Assembly: GCA_002102555.1 (NCBI GenBank) | Contig: MCFL01000030.1 | Location: 62,001-126,000, forward strand | Length of the DNA: 64,000 bases | From: Catenaria anguillulae PL171 | Lineage: Eukaryota; Blastocladiomycota; Blastocladiomycetes; Blastocladiales; Catenariaceae | Direction: 5' to 3' | Shown here: one piece after another, positions 10,492-20,324 of the stretch | Position numbering within the stretch: position 1 is the stretch's first letter | Layout: each line of letters opens with the position of its first letter | Position numbers and translations under genes: made by a program | The notes under the pieces: generated by a model | Databases searched by the model: none | What the model was told of the DNA's origin: nothing | What the model saw: only the letters and a program-made list of their open reading frames with translations

Positions 10492-11095
10492 ATAGGCAAA
10501 CGCTTGCCTTCGCCGCCAACACTCGCTCACCACGTGTCAAAGGCCTTGGCCATCAACCTCGCCGCGACGACCTCGCGCGAAACGGTCCGCGGCCATGCCC
10601 TGGCAATCGCGCAATGGGCCATGAGCGACACTGCCCCACGATTCTGACGTGGCCCTTGGTTGGCCAACACAGTCCAACGGTGTTTGGCGTCTGGATTCGG
10701 TGCGCGTTCGCAAGGACGCGACAACGGTCCGCCAGCGGGCCGGAAACACGGATCTCGAGTACCAGAATGCCATTGCCGACGCCTTGGTTCGGCTGCGCCA
10801 GGGCAAATCCGTTGGCCTTGGTGGTCTCGCATCGCCGCCGCTGCCCATTGTTGATTCACAATCGATGGGCCAGTCGCATGGCGTCGGGCCGAGCGACGAG
10901 GAGTTGAGCATGGAGATGGCACCCGGATCTGAGTCGCAAGGCGTCCCCACGCTCAAGAGTGCAGCGGCCGCACGCAAATGGGAGGCCGAGGAGACAAGGG
11001 AATTGTTTGACAATATGGCCAACTTGGCGCGTGCTCGTGTGGCTGTTGGCGGAGACAGGGAGGGTGCGGAGCGTATTGTGTCTGGGGAATGCTAG
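10492..11095 (+). pseudogene. Decayed paralog of gene X in the loop
   Basis: Three frames read in turn reproduce the order of gene X: RQTLAFAAN (from about 10497), then after a +1 shift near 10520 LAHHVSKALAINLAATTSRE and ALAIAQWAMSDTAPRF, then after a -1 shift near 10640 DSDVALGWPTQSNGVWRLDS, ADALVRLRQGKSVGLGGLAS and LKSAAAARKWEAEETRELF, to a stop at 11095. Gene X has the equivalent blocks RQTLAFAATSLAYHGAAALA, GWPTHGGNGVWSLRP and GLVRLAQGKSVSLGGL. Two frame changes and a shorter C-terminus indicate a pseudogene, unless the breaks are sequence errors. It is far more diverged than the two arm copies are from each other, so the gene X duplication is older than the inverted repeat. Confidence 0.7.
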
Positions 11096-11643
11096 GCAGA
11101 GGCAGAAACGGCGCGCAACGAGGGAAGCGCCGAGTGAGTTTGATTGAGATGACCAATGGACAAGCCCATTGATACCCTGTTTTCATGATTTCATTTGTAT
11201 CATTTCCTCATCTTGTCGTCGTTTCTGTCTTGTCGTACCTCAGTTTCAATAAAGTAAGATGGTATGTTCATTCTCTTTGCCAATTGTCACTTCATAAATA
11301 TAATGATCAGCCTTCTGTCGGAAAGGGCTCACGGACCTGCCATTGCATTGCTTCGATCTTTCCCCCACTTGCTAGTAGCTTGGGAGGAAAAACGTGACAT
11401 GTGAGCGTGTGTTGCACTCGTACATGCTGGATCGGACGCCAAAGCTTGGAGTGTATACATGCCCCCAAGCCAGCCGCCAGCCAGCGCGCGGATGACGCCT
11501 GCAATACATCGCTGTGCAGTACAGCAGTCTGACCACACAGCACGCACGACCAGGACAACATGATGCTTTCTTACAGTCGACGGCCGCAGATGGTCCTCAT
11601 CATGAATGCATGACGCCACGCATGCACAGCCAGGTCAAATCAA
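11096..11643. other. Loop spacer between the gene X paralog and the MULE
   Basis: No gene is supported in this stretch; short ORFs on both strands lack recognisable features. It ends directly at the left target-site duplication of the MULE. Confidence 0.4.
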
Positions 11644-11653
11644 ATGGAGAAAG
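11644..11653 (+). repeat. Left target-site duplication of the MULE
   Basis: ATGGAGAAAG directly before the left terminal inverted repeat; the same ten bases follow the right terminal repeat at 14306-14315. Duplications of 8-11 bp are typical of Mutator-like elements. Confidence 0.9.
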
Positions 11654-11887
11654 GAGAAAAAGTCTCGGAGGCACGATCTTGTTTTGGAAAATTCTCGGAG
11701 GCACGACTTGTTTTGATTTAGTCTCGGAAGCACGACCTTTGTTCCGAACCTTCTTCCACCCACCTTCCACCCACCTTCGCTGCCCGAGGGGATCATCGTG
11801 AATATGATTCAATACACCGAGCAATTAGTCGGCCACGGTTTCTGTTGGAACTGATGCCCATCAATGCACGCAACCTCATGCAATCAT
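11654..11887 (+). repeat. Left terminal inverted repeat of the MULE
   Basis: 234 bp, reverse complement of 14072-14305. The outer 80 bp contain the three spaced TCTCGGAGGCACGA-type motifs; identity stops after CAATCAT. Confidence 0.93.
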
Positions 11888-12045
11888 ACATGTGCATATG
11901 GCGGATATAAAATAGAGAGCCCATTGGAACTACCGAGCACACAGGAGGGAACACCCAAACGGTGGAATGAAAAGCAAGGGAATAACGTCAGCAAACATCA
12001 CCAAGTTAAACTCGTCACACGAGAGCTGCAGTACATGCAACACAA

Positions 12046-14046
12046 CTACACGGTCCGACATTTCCTCTTGTTGTGGCCCTCCAGCCCGCACTTGCTGCAA
12101 ACGTGCGTCTGCTTCTTGACAGCTGTCACCTCACCGCGAGACTTCTGCCGATTCTTCAGGGGACGGCCACGTGGTTTTTTTGCTGGCGGCGGCAACACCT
12201 CCTCGTCCACTTGCAATTCCGAAATCACAACTGGCTCGTAAAACACCGAATAGGTGGCCTGGTACCCAGCGAGGGTCAAGCACTTGGGCACTTGAGACAG
12301 CGGGTCGATGCCGCGATGGAGAAAGTGTGCGCATGCATGAACGCAAGGAACGGCGTATATCTGCCAGCCGCGGCAAGTGCATGTCTTTGCGCCTGCGTCG
12401 ACAATACGATCAGGTAACCCTGGGTGGGATGATGCAACGAGCGACTTGTTGGGCGACGACGGTGTCACTTTTCGGGTACGGGCGTCCTTCATAAGCTCGC
12501 GGAGCTTGTCACGGAGGGTCGGGGGAGGTTGGTCGAGGGGAGAGCGGTCTTGCACGAGCTGGGTAACTTTTTGGTTACGCTCGACGAAGCGCTCCATTTG
12601 ATGGTTGTAAATGTGGGAGAGTAGAGCGACAACGGGAAGCTCGCGGGCATGGCGAAATGCGGAGTTTAGGGACTCGACTACAGGAGGCAATCAACACATC
12701 AGCTGCAACACACAGACTGTCCTCCTGGCAAAAAAATCGTACCGATGTTTGAGGCAGTGTGGCCAAAGGTGGTGCCAGGGAAGAATGCGTGAGAGTACTC
12801 TTCAGGTGGGGTGTCGCCACCCTGGCGCAGATAAGTGGCAGCATCACTGCTCACAGCTCGCAAAGCAACCATGGCCGCATGCCATTCATTTTCAGTTCGA
12901 GCATAAACGAGATCGTTGAAGAGAGCAGCTGCTTGTTCACCGATTGGTCTTGATGTTGCGTTGTAAATGAACGGAACAGTGTCGATGGTAAGCGTCAGGG
13001 AGCACGTCGGCAATGCCATTCTTGAGTCCCTTTTGGCGGTCACTGATGACGGTGTAGCCTGGATCGGTAAGCGTGGGGTGGTGTTCGGCGAGGAAGCGGG
13101 TAAACCACGCCCAGCTGTCATTGGATTCAGACTCGACGAGCGCAATGCCAATGACCGCAAGTTGGCTCTCGGCGTCCATGATCGTGGCGAGAAGCAAGAT
13201 ACTGTCGAATCGAGCTAGCAAGAAAGTGTGATGCGTGAGTGACACTTGCACGGGTATCCCACAGCTGGAGGGCGAGATCGCACTCTTGAGAAAAGTGCCG
13301 TCCAATCCAGCGTATGGCGGCGCGTGAGTCGAAGCGGTAATCATGGCACTGGTGGTGAATGCGCATCGATGGAACTGCGCAGTGTCGCGACGCTGGTGAT
13401 ACACTGCACGCGCGCCCGGATCCGCCGCCGTGATGGCCTCAAGGAAGCTTTTGATCTGCCGCCATGAGTCCTCCTCGTTACCAAACTCGCGCTCGCGGAT
13501 CTTTTCCTTGACCCGTTGGGCCGTAGACGACGATACCTTGACACCATATTGCGACCGCATCGAGTTGACAACGTCTTTCGTTTGGATGTCAGCGCTTGAT
13601 GCAGCAGTCGGCACAATTGTTTTGAGGCGGTCAACGATGAAGGCCACAGACTGGGCGGGCGTCGCCTTGTGCACCAAGCGGCTGCACGTGTGTTGAATGT
13701 TGACGCCGTTGACAATCCACACTTGATGCTGTTGGCTGAAGTACGCATTGATCTTGGCCGGGCACCCGCCGCCCTTTGCGCCCTTGCAGGAATACGTGAT
13801 GGACGTTTTGATAGGTTCACCGGCCTCGTTCTTTCGGTCAGAGCGATGGTTGGCGGAGTAAGACACCTGGTCAGTGGCGGCGGACTGCTTGACGGCCGCG
13901 GCGAAACGCTCCCAGGTGGAGAAGCACTGGCCATCGGCAAGGCGGTCCGTGTCGACTGGCGAGGTTGTGTCTGGTGGAACTCGTTTGCCTCTTGTCTGCG
14001 ATCGTGGCAGGGTGACGGGTAAGCTGTGAGTGTGGAGGATATGATA
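12046..14046 (-). pseudogene. MULE transposase, with a frame break and no clear start
   Basis: DDE-type transposase of the MULE family. Order on the minus strand: an N-terminal zinc-finger-like DNA-binding segment (C-x7-C in CKGAKGGGC, then HTC), then the catalytic core with LDGTFLK (first Asp), ISDRQKGL (second Asp), the CSVHL C-x2-H motif and YARTENEW (probable catalytic Glu). A 65-nt intron (12678-12742, donor gtacga) joins ASNI to VESLNSAFRHARELP. Then come a SWIM zinc finger (CTC...CVH), an AT-hook-like KPRGRP, and a C-terminal zinc knuckle CSKCGLEGHNKRKC. One extra base near 12953 breaks the frame between QRNIKT and GEQAAALF. Upstream the frame is open only to a stop at 14047-14049 and contains no ATG, so a further break or an unseen exon is likely. 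As read, the protein would not be made whole. Confidence 0.85.
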
Positions 14047-14071
14047 CTAGAGGCATGGGCAGAATTATACC

Positions 14072-14305
14072 ATGATTGCATGAGGTTGCGTGCATTGATG
14101 GGCATCAGTTCCAACAGAAACCGTGGCCGACTAATTGCTCGGTGTATTGAATCATATTCACGATGATCCCCTCGGGCAGCGAAGGTGGGTGGAAGGTGGG
14201 TGGAAGAAGGTTCGGAACAAAGGTCGTGCTTCCGAGACTAAATCAAAACAAGTCGTGCCTCCGAGAATTTTCCAAAACAAGATCGTGCCTCCGAGACTTT
14301 TTCTC
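14072..14305 (-). repeat. Right terminal inverted repeat of the MULE
   Basis: Mirror of 11654-11887. It begins just upstream of the transposase reading frame, so the transposase promoter probably lies in or next to this repeat. Confidence 0.93.
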
Positions 14306-14315
14306 ATGGAGAAAG
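14306..14315 (+). repeat. Right target-site duplication of the MULE
   Basis: ATGGAGAAAG, identical to 11644-11653. Confidence 0.9.
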
Positions 14316-14559
14316 ACATTATACGTATGTAAGTAGTATGCCAAACGTCCAAACAGTTGTCAACCAACAGTCAACACGCAGTCACCAGCCAATACCATTC
14401 CCTCTACACTCGAGCAGACCATCCAGACATATCGAGCCATAAAGCAGTTCATGATCTGTCACACCGACTCATCTCGCTTCAAAGATGAGCCAAACTGTGT
14501 GTGAGGGTCAGCAAAGCCAAAAGTCGCCAGCATGTACCATGCCATGACTGGGATTGCGA

Positions 14560-14705
14560 ATGGGATGGAAACACGTTGCTATCCGGCCCACACTGTATCG
14601 TGCGAAACGTAATGCAATTGGGAAGCCTGTGTTGTGAGGAATCCGAAATTGCAACAGGGGATTCAACGAGCGTCCAGCATGGTTCGGCGGCATCAGCGGG
14701 ATAGC
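14560..14705. repeat. Diverged repeat unit B, cut by the inner breakpoint
   Basis: Resembles unit A (about 14990-15110 in the right arm, 9362-9482 in the left). Shared stretches in order: GGAAACA, TTGCTATCCG, GCGAAAC, TAATGCAA, GCAACAG and TTCAACGAGC. Unit B straddles position 14666, where the right arm begins: its first part lies in the loop, its last part in the arm. The left arm has only that last part (9767-9806). The stretch 14316-14559 shows nothing recognisable. Confidence 0.6.
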
Positions 14706-15736
14706 TAGCGAGCGAGGTTGATTCAAGTCATTCCAAATGGTCTTTGTGTTTTTTTTTTAGGCTTTTCATCACGACAAGTCACAAGCCATGTGCCATTCCC
14801 ATTGCTATGCTCGAAAAGACGAGCCAAAAGCAGCACATCAGTCACACCACACAGTCTCGGTTCCAATGGTGGGACGAGCCTGTAACGCGGGCATGAGGTG
14901 GAAGCAAGCATCATTTGTTTTCGTCATCACGATCCAAGCAGCGGCGGCTGCAGTGACGAAAAAGAAAAGACGCAGAGCGATGAACCGGGAGGGAAACATT
15001 GCTATCCGAATCGCATGCCATATCCCGCGAAACATAATGCAAACACGGAACGATTTCCATGGCAACAGTGGGTTCAACGAGCACGGCATGAATCCAGCGG
15101 CACTAGCAGGACTGTCGTTTTTTTTGTCTTCCATTCGGCCTGACCGTATTTTTATTTTCAAGATTTTCTCACCCACGTGTTTTTTTTTTTTTCTGTTGGT
15201 TGTTTGTTGATGTGAATGGGAATGAAGAAATGAATGTTTTGAATGCAAGAGAGAGAGAGAGAGAGGGGATCGTTGGCGAGAGCTTGACGTGTTTTGGAAA
15301 GTTGTTGCCCGACCCTTGCTTGTTGTTTTTGGATTGCACGTGCGCGTGTGCACATAGGTCGCATCGGCGGGCGTTTCACCCGTGACGCGTCACGTTATGA
15401 CATGCTAAGTTGCTTGCTGCACGATTCAAGTCGACGGTGGGTGGTGGTGGACGTCCTGTTGAAGTCAATTGGTTTTTACGTAGTATTGAGGTCAGGTGTG
15501 GGTTCAGATGTTTCCGTGACCGAATCAGCATCATGACATGTGCTCAGGTGAGTGACAAGGATCAATCAATCAATGGGATGTCATGGGAAACTCATGGTCA
15601 TCAAAGTGCTCATATGTGTCCAATCATCATATTTCTTGAATGAAATGAAGAAAGCGACAAAGAGACGGGGGAAAATCGATACAATTCATCACAATTCCCA
15701 CAATATCCAATGTCACGCTGCAAACCAAAAGCCGAC

Positions 15737-16692
15737 TCAATGCTCCGAGCTCGTTGAGGCCAGCTGCACACCCTCCAAAATCTTGTGCTCTACAGTCTGC
15801 TCTGACTCAACATTCTTGTTGCTTCCCACTTCATGCCCAGCCTCGCCTTCAACCACCGCGACCGGATCGTTCTCTCCCTCAACGGCTTGTCCTGCACGTA
15901 TGCCTGAAGAGACATCCAAAGACTTGGTCACACCCAACGGACCCTCCTCCTCCTGTTCCTTGACCGGAACGCTCAAATCTTCCTTGACCGTAATCATCTT
16001 GCCACTGGCCTTGGCCTTCCCCTTGGCCTTGCTTGTCGTCTTCGGGCTACCCGATGCTGTGCTCAACTCCTCCAGATTCTTGAGGCCGGCAAACAAGCTG
16101 TGCGTCTCTGCCCCTCCCACTCGCGAGCGGCCGCTGCGCTCTTTAGCGCCGGTCCAACCTCTTCCTCCTCGATTCCTTGGACACAGCGACTCTCCACCAA
16201 ACCCTCCAACTCCTTCATGCTCATCAATACCTCCTTGTCCTCCCTGGCCTCCAGCACACGCCCAGCCGCAGCATCGGCCAATCCACCCTGCGGCGAACTC
16301 GCCCTTGACGCTTGTTTGTCGGGTGAAACAAGACCGCCGAGCGAAACCGACTTGCCTTGCGCAAGGCGGACCAAACCGCCGACAATGGCGGCGAGGTAGT
16401 TTTCCTCGCGCCGACCCGCGCGATCGCAGATGCTTTTCGCATACCTCGCCACGGGCATTGGCCTCAACGACCATACGCCATTGCCGCCGTGTGTGGGCCA
16501 TCCACACTGCACGCCCGAGTCGCGCGCGGCGTCACTCGCCGCCCAGTCGGCGATTTGGGCAGCCTGGGATTGGTGCTCTTGCGACGAGTCGGTGGGTACT
16601 GAAAGGTCAATTGCGAGAGCCGCCGCACCGTGGTAGGCCAACGACGTGGCGGCAAAGGCCAGAGTTTGGCGCTTGATGAACGCCTTCGACAT
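15737..16692 (-). pseudogene. Gene X, right copy, same frame break
   Basis: Mirror of 7780-8735. The translated sequences on both sides of the break match the left copy exactly, and the break falls in the equivalent CCCC (plus strand 16111-16114). A shared break means either that it predates the duplication, that gene conversion spread it, or that the same error was made twice. Function unknown. Confidence 0.6.
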
Positions 16693-17359
16693 GGCGGGTG
16701 TGCTCGTGCTCGCCGTTGTCGTCGATAGAGATGCGGGAGAGGGTGGTGTTGGGTTGGCGGCGCACGCGATGGAACAGTCGATGGAGTCGCGAGTCGGCGG
16801 CGGTCTGGGTGGAGCTGGTTTCGAAAGGTTCAGATGGGTCAAACAATCGATCGAGTCTGTTGTTGCTCCACTTTAAGAGGGGCAAACGGGTGTGGGAATC
16901 GCGTATTGATATCGATTGAGACACATACCGCGTCAGGTGAAGAAGCGGGATTGGTTTGAACTGGCTCTGTCGGCGCTTGGGCTCCTGGTGAATCTGCCGA
17001 GGCCGCGGGTGTTGGCGTTGACACGTTGGTGGTGTCAGACACGGGCAGCGAGGCCACATCAGCGGTGGCCATGTCCAGCGAATCCGGGGGCGGGCTTGGT
17101 CGGCGCGGGCGTAGGTGTGGAGGAGGACGGCATGATCGGTGGTAGTAATTTACATGGATGGGATTGAATTGGTTTGCAACGAGTGTCAGCGTATGAGAGG
17201 CATTCAAATTCAGACGGAGAGCCTGATGAATATGCATATGAATCCACACCTCGGTCCGTTCTTATTCAAATTGTCAACAGGTGAGACATGGTGCTGTCCG
17301 GTTTCAAAAACTCAAATATTCCAGTGAAACATGGACCATCAGTACGATACCTCTTGCAC

Positions 17360-20026
17360 TCATCCCATCAACTGCCCGCGCAAGTATCGCACAAGCCCGA
17401 CATCCCGCACATTGCACCCAAGCAAATCCGCCACCACGCCCACACCCACCTCTTCCTCTTCTCCGTCATCCTCATCAACCGCAGCCGCCGATGAACCCCA
17501 TGCCTTGATTGGCACAACCCTGTCCTGCTCGCCAACCACCGGATTCCCCTCCTCTTTCCCCAACGCAAGCACCGCACACGCCACCACCCTACTCGCCACC
17601 GCCTGCCCCAACACTTGCCTGCAATGCGCCACAGCCGTTGCCCGATCAAACTGGACCGCACTCAAGAACAAGGACGCCACCAGCTGTGCGACCACGGGCG
17701 GAACCGCCGCGTCCGTGAGCGGCACACGCACAATGTTGGTGTACACGGCGCGGCCCGCAGGACCCAGGCCCGTGAGCACGAGCGGGCCTGCCGAGGAGTC
17801 GGTCGTGGACGAAAAGGTGGTCCATAGGTGTTCCCAGGGCGAAATGGCATGCACGGTTGCGTCGCCGCGGGTCTCGTCAAATGCACGTGCAGTCACGAGC
17901 AGTAGCCGGTGTTCGTGCGTATCAACAATGAGCAGTGTACAGGGTCGGTCAAGGTCGGCCCAGATGGGACTTGCCGCCGAGCAACCTTCGCGCGAGTTCG
18001 TTGCGGATGGTAGCATGGCAGGTGAGAAGCCTTGGACGGCAACGGATTCGGCGGCCTCGAGTCGGATGCGCAAATAGTCGTGGGGCGAGAGGGGTGCTGG
18101 CAAGGATTGGAGTGGGAGCGACGCCAGAAAGAGAAAATGAGGTGACGCGGGCGGCGTGGGCGTATCTGTGGGCGTTGGGTCGACAGGACAAGACGTGGAT
18201 AATGGACCAGGGTACTTGGGTGCTTGCGTCGCCGAAACAAACGGGTACGAGTCTGCTGTGGGTCCGATTTCAGTCACAACTGTTGATGTGGATAGGCCGC
18301 CCGCCAAGGTGACGGATGCTCCACCGTGCTGCTCATCCTCTTCGTCCTCTTCCTCACCAATCCCTGCATTGCTCCTCGAGTGCTGCTGCCGCACCTCCGT
18401 TGGTGGATCCATCAACAGCCCAATCACCTCGATCCATCCCGCCGCCTCCTTCTCGTTTCCACTGCCCACAACCACCACCCTGAAATCCGTGTCCACATCG
18501 CCGCCCGGCACTTGCTGATCCAGCATCTGCACATCCATCCCCAGCGCACCCAGGGCCCACGCAAACCACTTGCGCGTACACGTCAACAACACCGCCACCG
18601 TCGCATTCAACAGGCTCGATGGTGGTGGAACAAGCAACACGTCAGACTCTGATCGCGGCGCCAGACTGGCGCGCCTTGCGCCTTCCTCGAGAATGGACGA
18701 GCGTGTGCTCGACATGGACATCATGGAGATGCGGCGGTTGAGAGTTGGCGTAGGCGGTGTCGGGTGATACACGAGTTGAAGTGCAGGTGAGCCTGACGGA
18801 GTGGACAAGGCAAGGTAGATTCGGACGATTTCGGCGCGCAGATCGTCAATGGCGAGCGCAAGCGTGTCTTGCATCGAGTATCGAATCTCAGGACCCTTGC
18901 GTGAAGCCGGTGTGCGTCTCGCCAAGGAGGAGGGAGGTCCGCGACCACCACCGCCACCTACCGATGGCAACGCATTGCCAGGTTGCCACGAATGGATAAA
19001 CTCGGAAAGAACCAGTCTCGATACATGCGCTTGCACTCGCAGCATGAGTCGCTCAATGGTTGCGAGCTGCGAGAGCACAAACTGCCGAAACCTTGGGCAC
19101 GCGCACGGCAAAATGAGGCCGATGGCGTACATGGATCGGGTGAGGCGACGGGCGGCAAGCTTGAGTTGGTCCATTGGAATCGATGACAGGTCAAACACGG
19201 ACTGGGCATTACTCGTAATACCACTGGGCACGTTGGAGCTGGGCGAGGACAAGACAGTTGGGACGAGGCCCACCAGCGACGACGCGTATGAGGTGGCAAG
19301 TGAAGATGGGTCCGATGGGTTGGCCGAAGATGCCGAGAGCTTTGTGCGAATCGAGTGGTCCAAGTGTGCGAGCGAGATGGAAAACAAGGACGTGACGAGA
19401 ATGGCATTGGGTGCCGTTGTACTGGGCGGTTCTGTCGCGTGTTGGCAGGCAAACGAGGAATGCGAAGCCGTGGCCATGGCCATGGCCGCAACGTTCATAC
19501 CTGCTCCATGCAGCGGTGGTGGCGCGCTGGCCGATGACTGAGCGGCAGGTACCGGCCCTTGCTGATGGCTCGGGTGTTGATGCGCCGGGGTAGGAACAGG
19601 ATACAGGGCAGATGCGGGTAACCGGACCTCGTGCAGTTTGGTGGATCGGCCCTTGTGCGAAAGTGGCGTGGCGCCAAACATCATTTGGGCAATCAACTCG
19701 AGCTGTGGCGAATGCAGCCGCCTCGGTCGGTTGTTGCCGGTGGTGGTGGTACCAGCAGGACCGCCGCCGTTTGCAGTCGCGGATGGGTGTGCAGCAAGGA
19801 TCGAGTCGTACAGTGGAAGCTTGGCCCCGGAGGACGACGGGTCTTGCTGGCACACGAGGCATCGCAGCGAAGTGGATTCTGGCGGGCACATGGACGGCGG
19901 CAATGGTGCGATTGGCTGCAGTGCCGGATCACCAACAGTCGTCGTCGTGGTTGGCGTCGATGGCCGTGAGGAGGACGATGCCGAGGTGATGCCCGAGGAC
20001 GATGGCCGCCGGAATGAATTGAACAT
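17360..20026 (-). CDS. Folliculin-interacting protein (FNIP/Lst4)-like, right copy
   Basis: Intact 888-residue frame, same domain reading as the left copy (FNIP-like N-terminal MMFGATPLSHKGRSTK block and C-terminal VADLLGCNVRDVGLVRYL block). It differs by loss of one His near residue 150 and Arg376 in place of Leu377. Only 18 bp of shared sequence precede the ATG, so the native promoter was not duplicated. The copy stands head-to-head with the first BTB gene (ATG to ATG about 300 bp) and may borrow that promoter or be silent. An intact frame with so few changes fits recent duplication or ongoing gene conversion. Confidence 0.68.
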   Translation of the reverse strand: MFNSFRRPSSSGITSASSSSRPSTPTTTTTVGDPALQPIAPLPPSMCPPESTSLRCLVCQQDPSSSGAKLPLYDSILAAHPSATANGGGPAGTTTTGNNRPRRLHSPQLELIAQMMFGATPLSHKGRSTKLHEVRLPASALYPVPTPAHQHPSHQQGPVPAAQSSASAPPPLHGAGMNVAAMAMATASHSSFACQHATEPPSTTAPNAILVTSLFSISLAHLDHSIRTKLSASSANPSDPSSLATSYASSLVGLVPTVLSSPSSNVPSGITSNAQSVFDLSSIPMDQLKLAARRLTRSMYAIGLILPCACPRFRQFVLSQLATIERLMLRVQAHVSRLVLSEFIHSWQPGNALPSVGGGGGRGPPSSLARRTPASRKGPEIRYSMQDTLALAIDDLRAEIVRIYLALSTPSGSPALQLVYHPTPPTPTLNRRISMMSMSSTRSSILEEGARRASLAPRSESDVLLVPPPSSLLNATVAVLLTCTRKWFAWALGALGMDVQMLDQQVPGGDVDTDFRVVVVGSGNEKEAAGWIEVIGLLMDPPTEVRQQHSRSNAGIGEEEDEEDEQHGGASVTLAGGLSTSTVVTEIGPTADSYPFVSATQAPKYPGPLSTSCPVDPTPTDTPTPPASPHFLFLASLPLQSLPAPLSPHDYLRIRLEAAESVAVQGFSPAMLPSATNSREGCSAASPIWADLDRPCTLLIVDTHEHRLLLVTARAFDETRGDATVHAISPWEHLWTTFSSTTDSSAGPLVLTGLGPAGRAVYTNIVRVPLTDAAVPPVVAQLVASLFLSAVQFDRATAVAHCRQVLGQAVASRVVACAVLALGKEEGNPVVGEQDRVVPIKAWGSSAAAVDEDDGEEEEVGVGVVADLLGCNVRDVGLVRYLRGQLMG

Positions 20027-20144
20027 GGCGGATGATGGTATTGCGCCGGTGGTGGTTCATAGTTTGACAAGCATTACGCAACGAGCTTTCAGTAAAATCA
20101 GGGAAAGTACATAGCTGGGGGCAAGTCATGAGTTGAGCACTCAG

Positions 20145-20176
20145 CTTCTAGAGCGTTCCACAAGACGTTCCAGAAG
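20145..20176 (+). promoter_or_regulatory. Possible heat-shock element
   Basis: GTTCCAGAAG is a good pair of inverted nGAAn units, and CTTCTAGA and GTTCC lie just upstream on roughly five-base spacing. It sits between the divergent right FNIP-like copy and the first BTB gene, about 150 bp from the BTB start. Consensus match only. Confidence 0.35.
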
Positions 20177-20324
20177 GCTATCTGGCTGCTTCTGACTGCC
20201 TCGCGAAACCATCCTGTCGTCTTCCTCCAACTTCCATCCACGTTGCCTTTATTAATTTGCCCGACCACCCTCGGCTTTCTCTTCGCTGACCGTGACGTAA
20301 ATACACCATGCAACCTGGAGCACA

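Larger units (their letters stand above)
11654..14305 (-). mobile_element. Complete Mutator-like DNA transposon (MULE), 2652 bp
   Basis: Bounded by terminal inverted repeats 11654-11887 and 14072-14305 (234 bp each, identical as far as I can read) and flanked by a 10-bp target duplication. Both ends begin GAGAAAAAGTCTCGG. Each repeat holds three copies of TCTCGGAGGCACGA (the third with one change) at 11663, 11693 and 11722, spaced 30 and 29 bp, likely transposase-binding sites. The interior encodes a MULE transposase on the minus strand. Matching repeats and an intact duplication point to recent insertion. The element sits in the single-copy loop, not in the arms. Confidence 0.93.
14666..20044 (-). 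repeat. Right arm of the ~5.4 kb inverted repeat
   Basis: Reverse complement of 4425-9806, three bases shorter. The outer edge falls 18 bp before the ATG of the FNIP-like copy; beyond 20044 the sequence differs fully from that upstream of the left copy. The non-coding part 14706-15736 mirrors 8736-9766. Confidence 0.95.

Noticed and set aside
12046-14046. Extra short introns to repair the MULE transposase frame and start
   Set aside because: Candidates would be 24-31 nt long, far below the 65-90 nt seen elsewhere.
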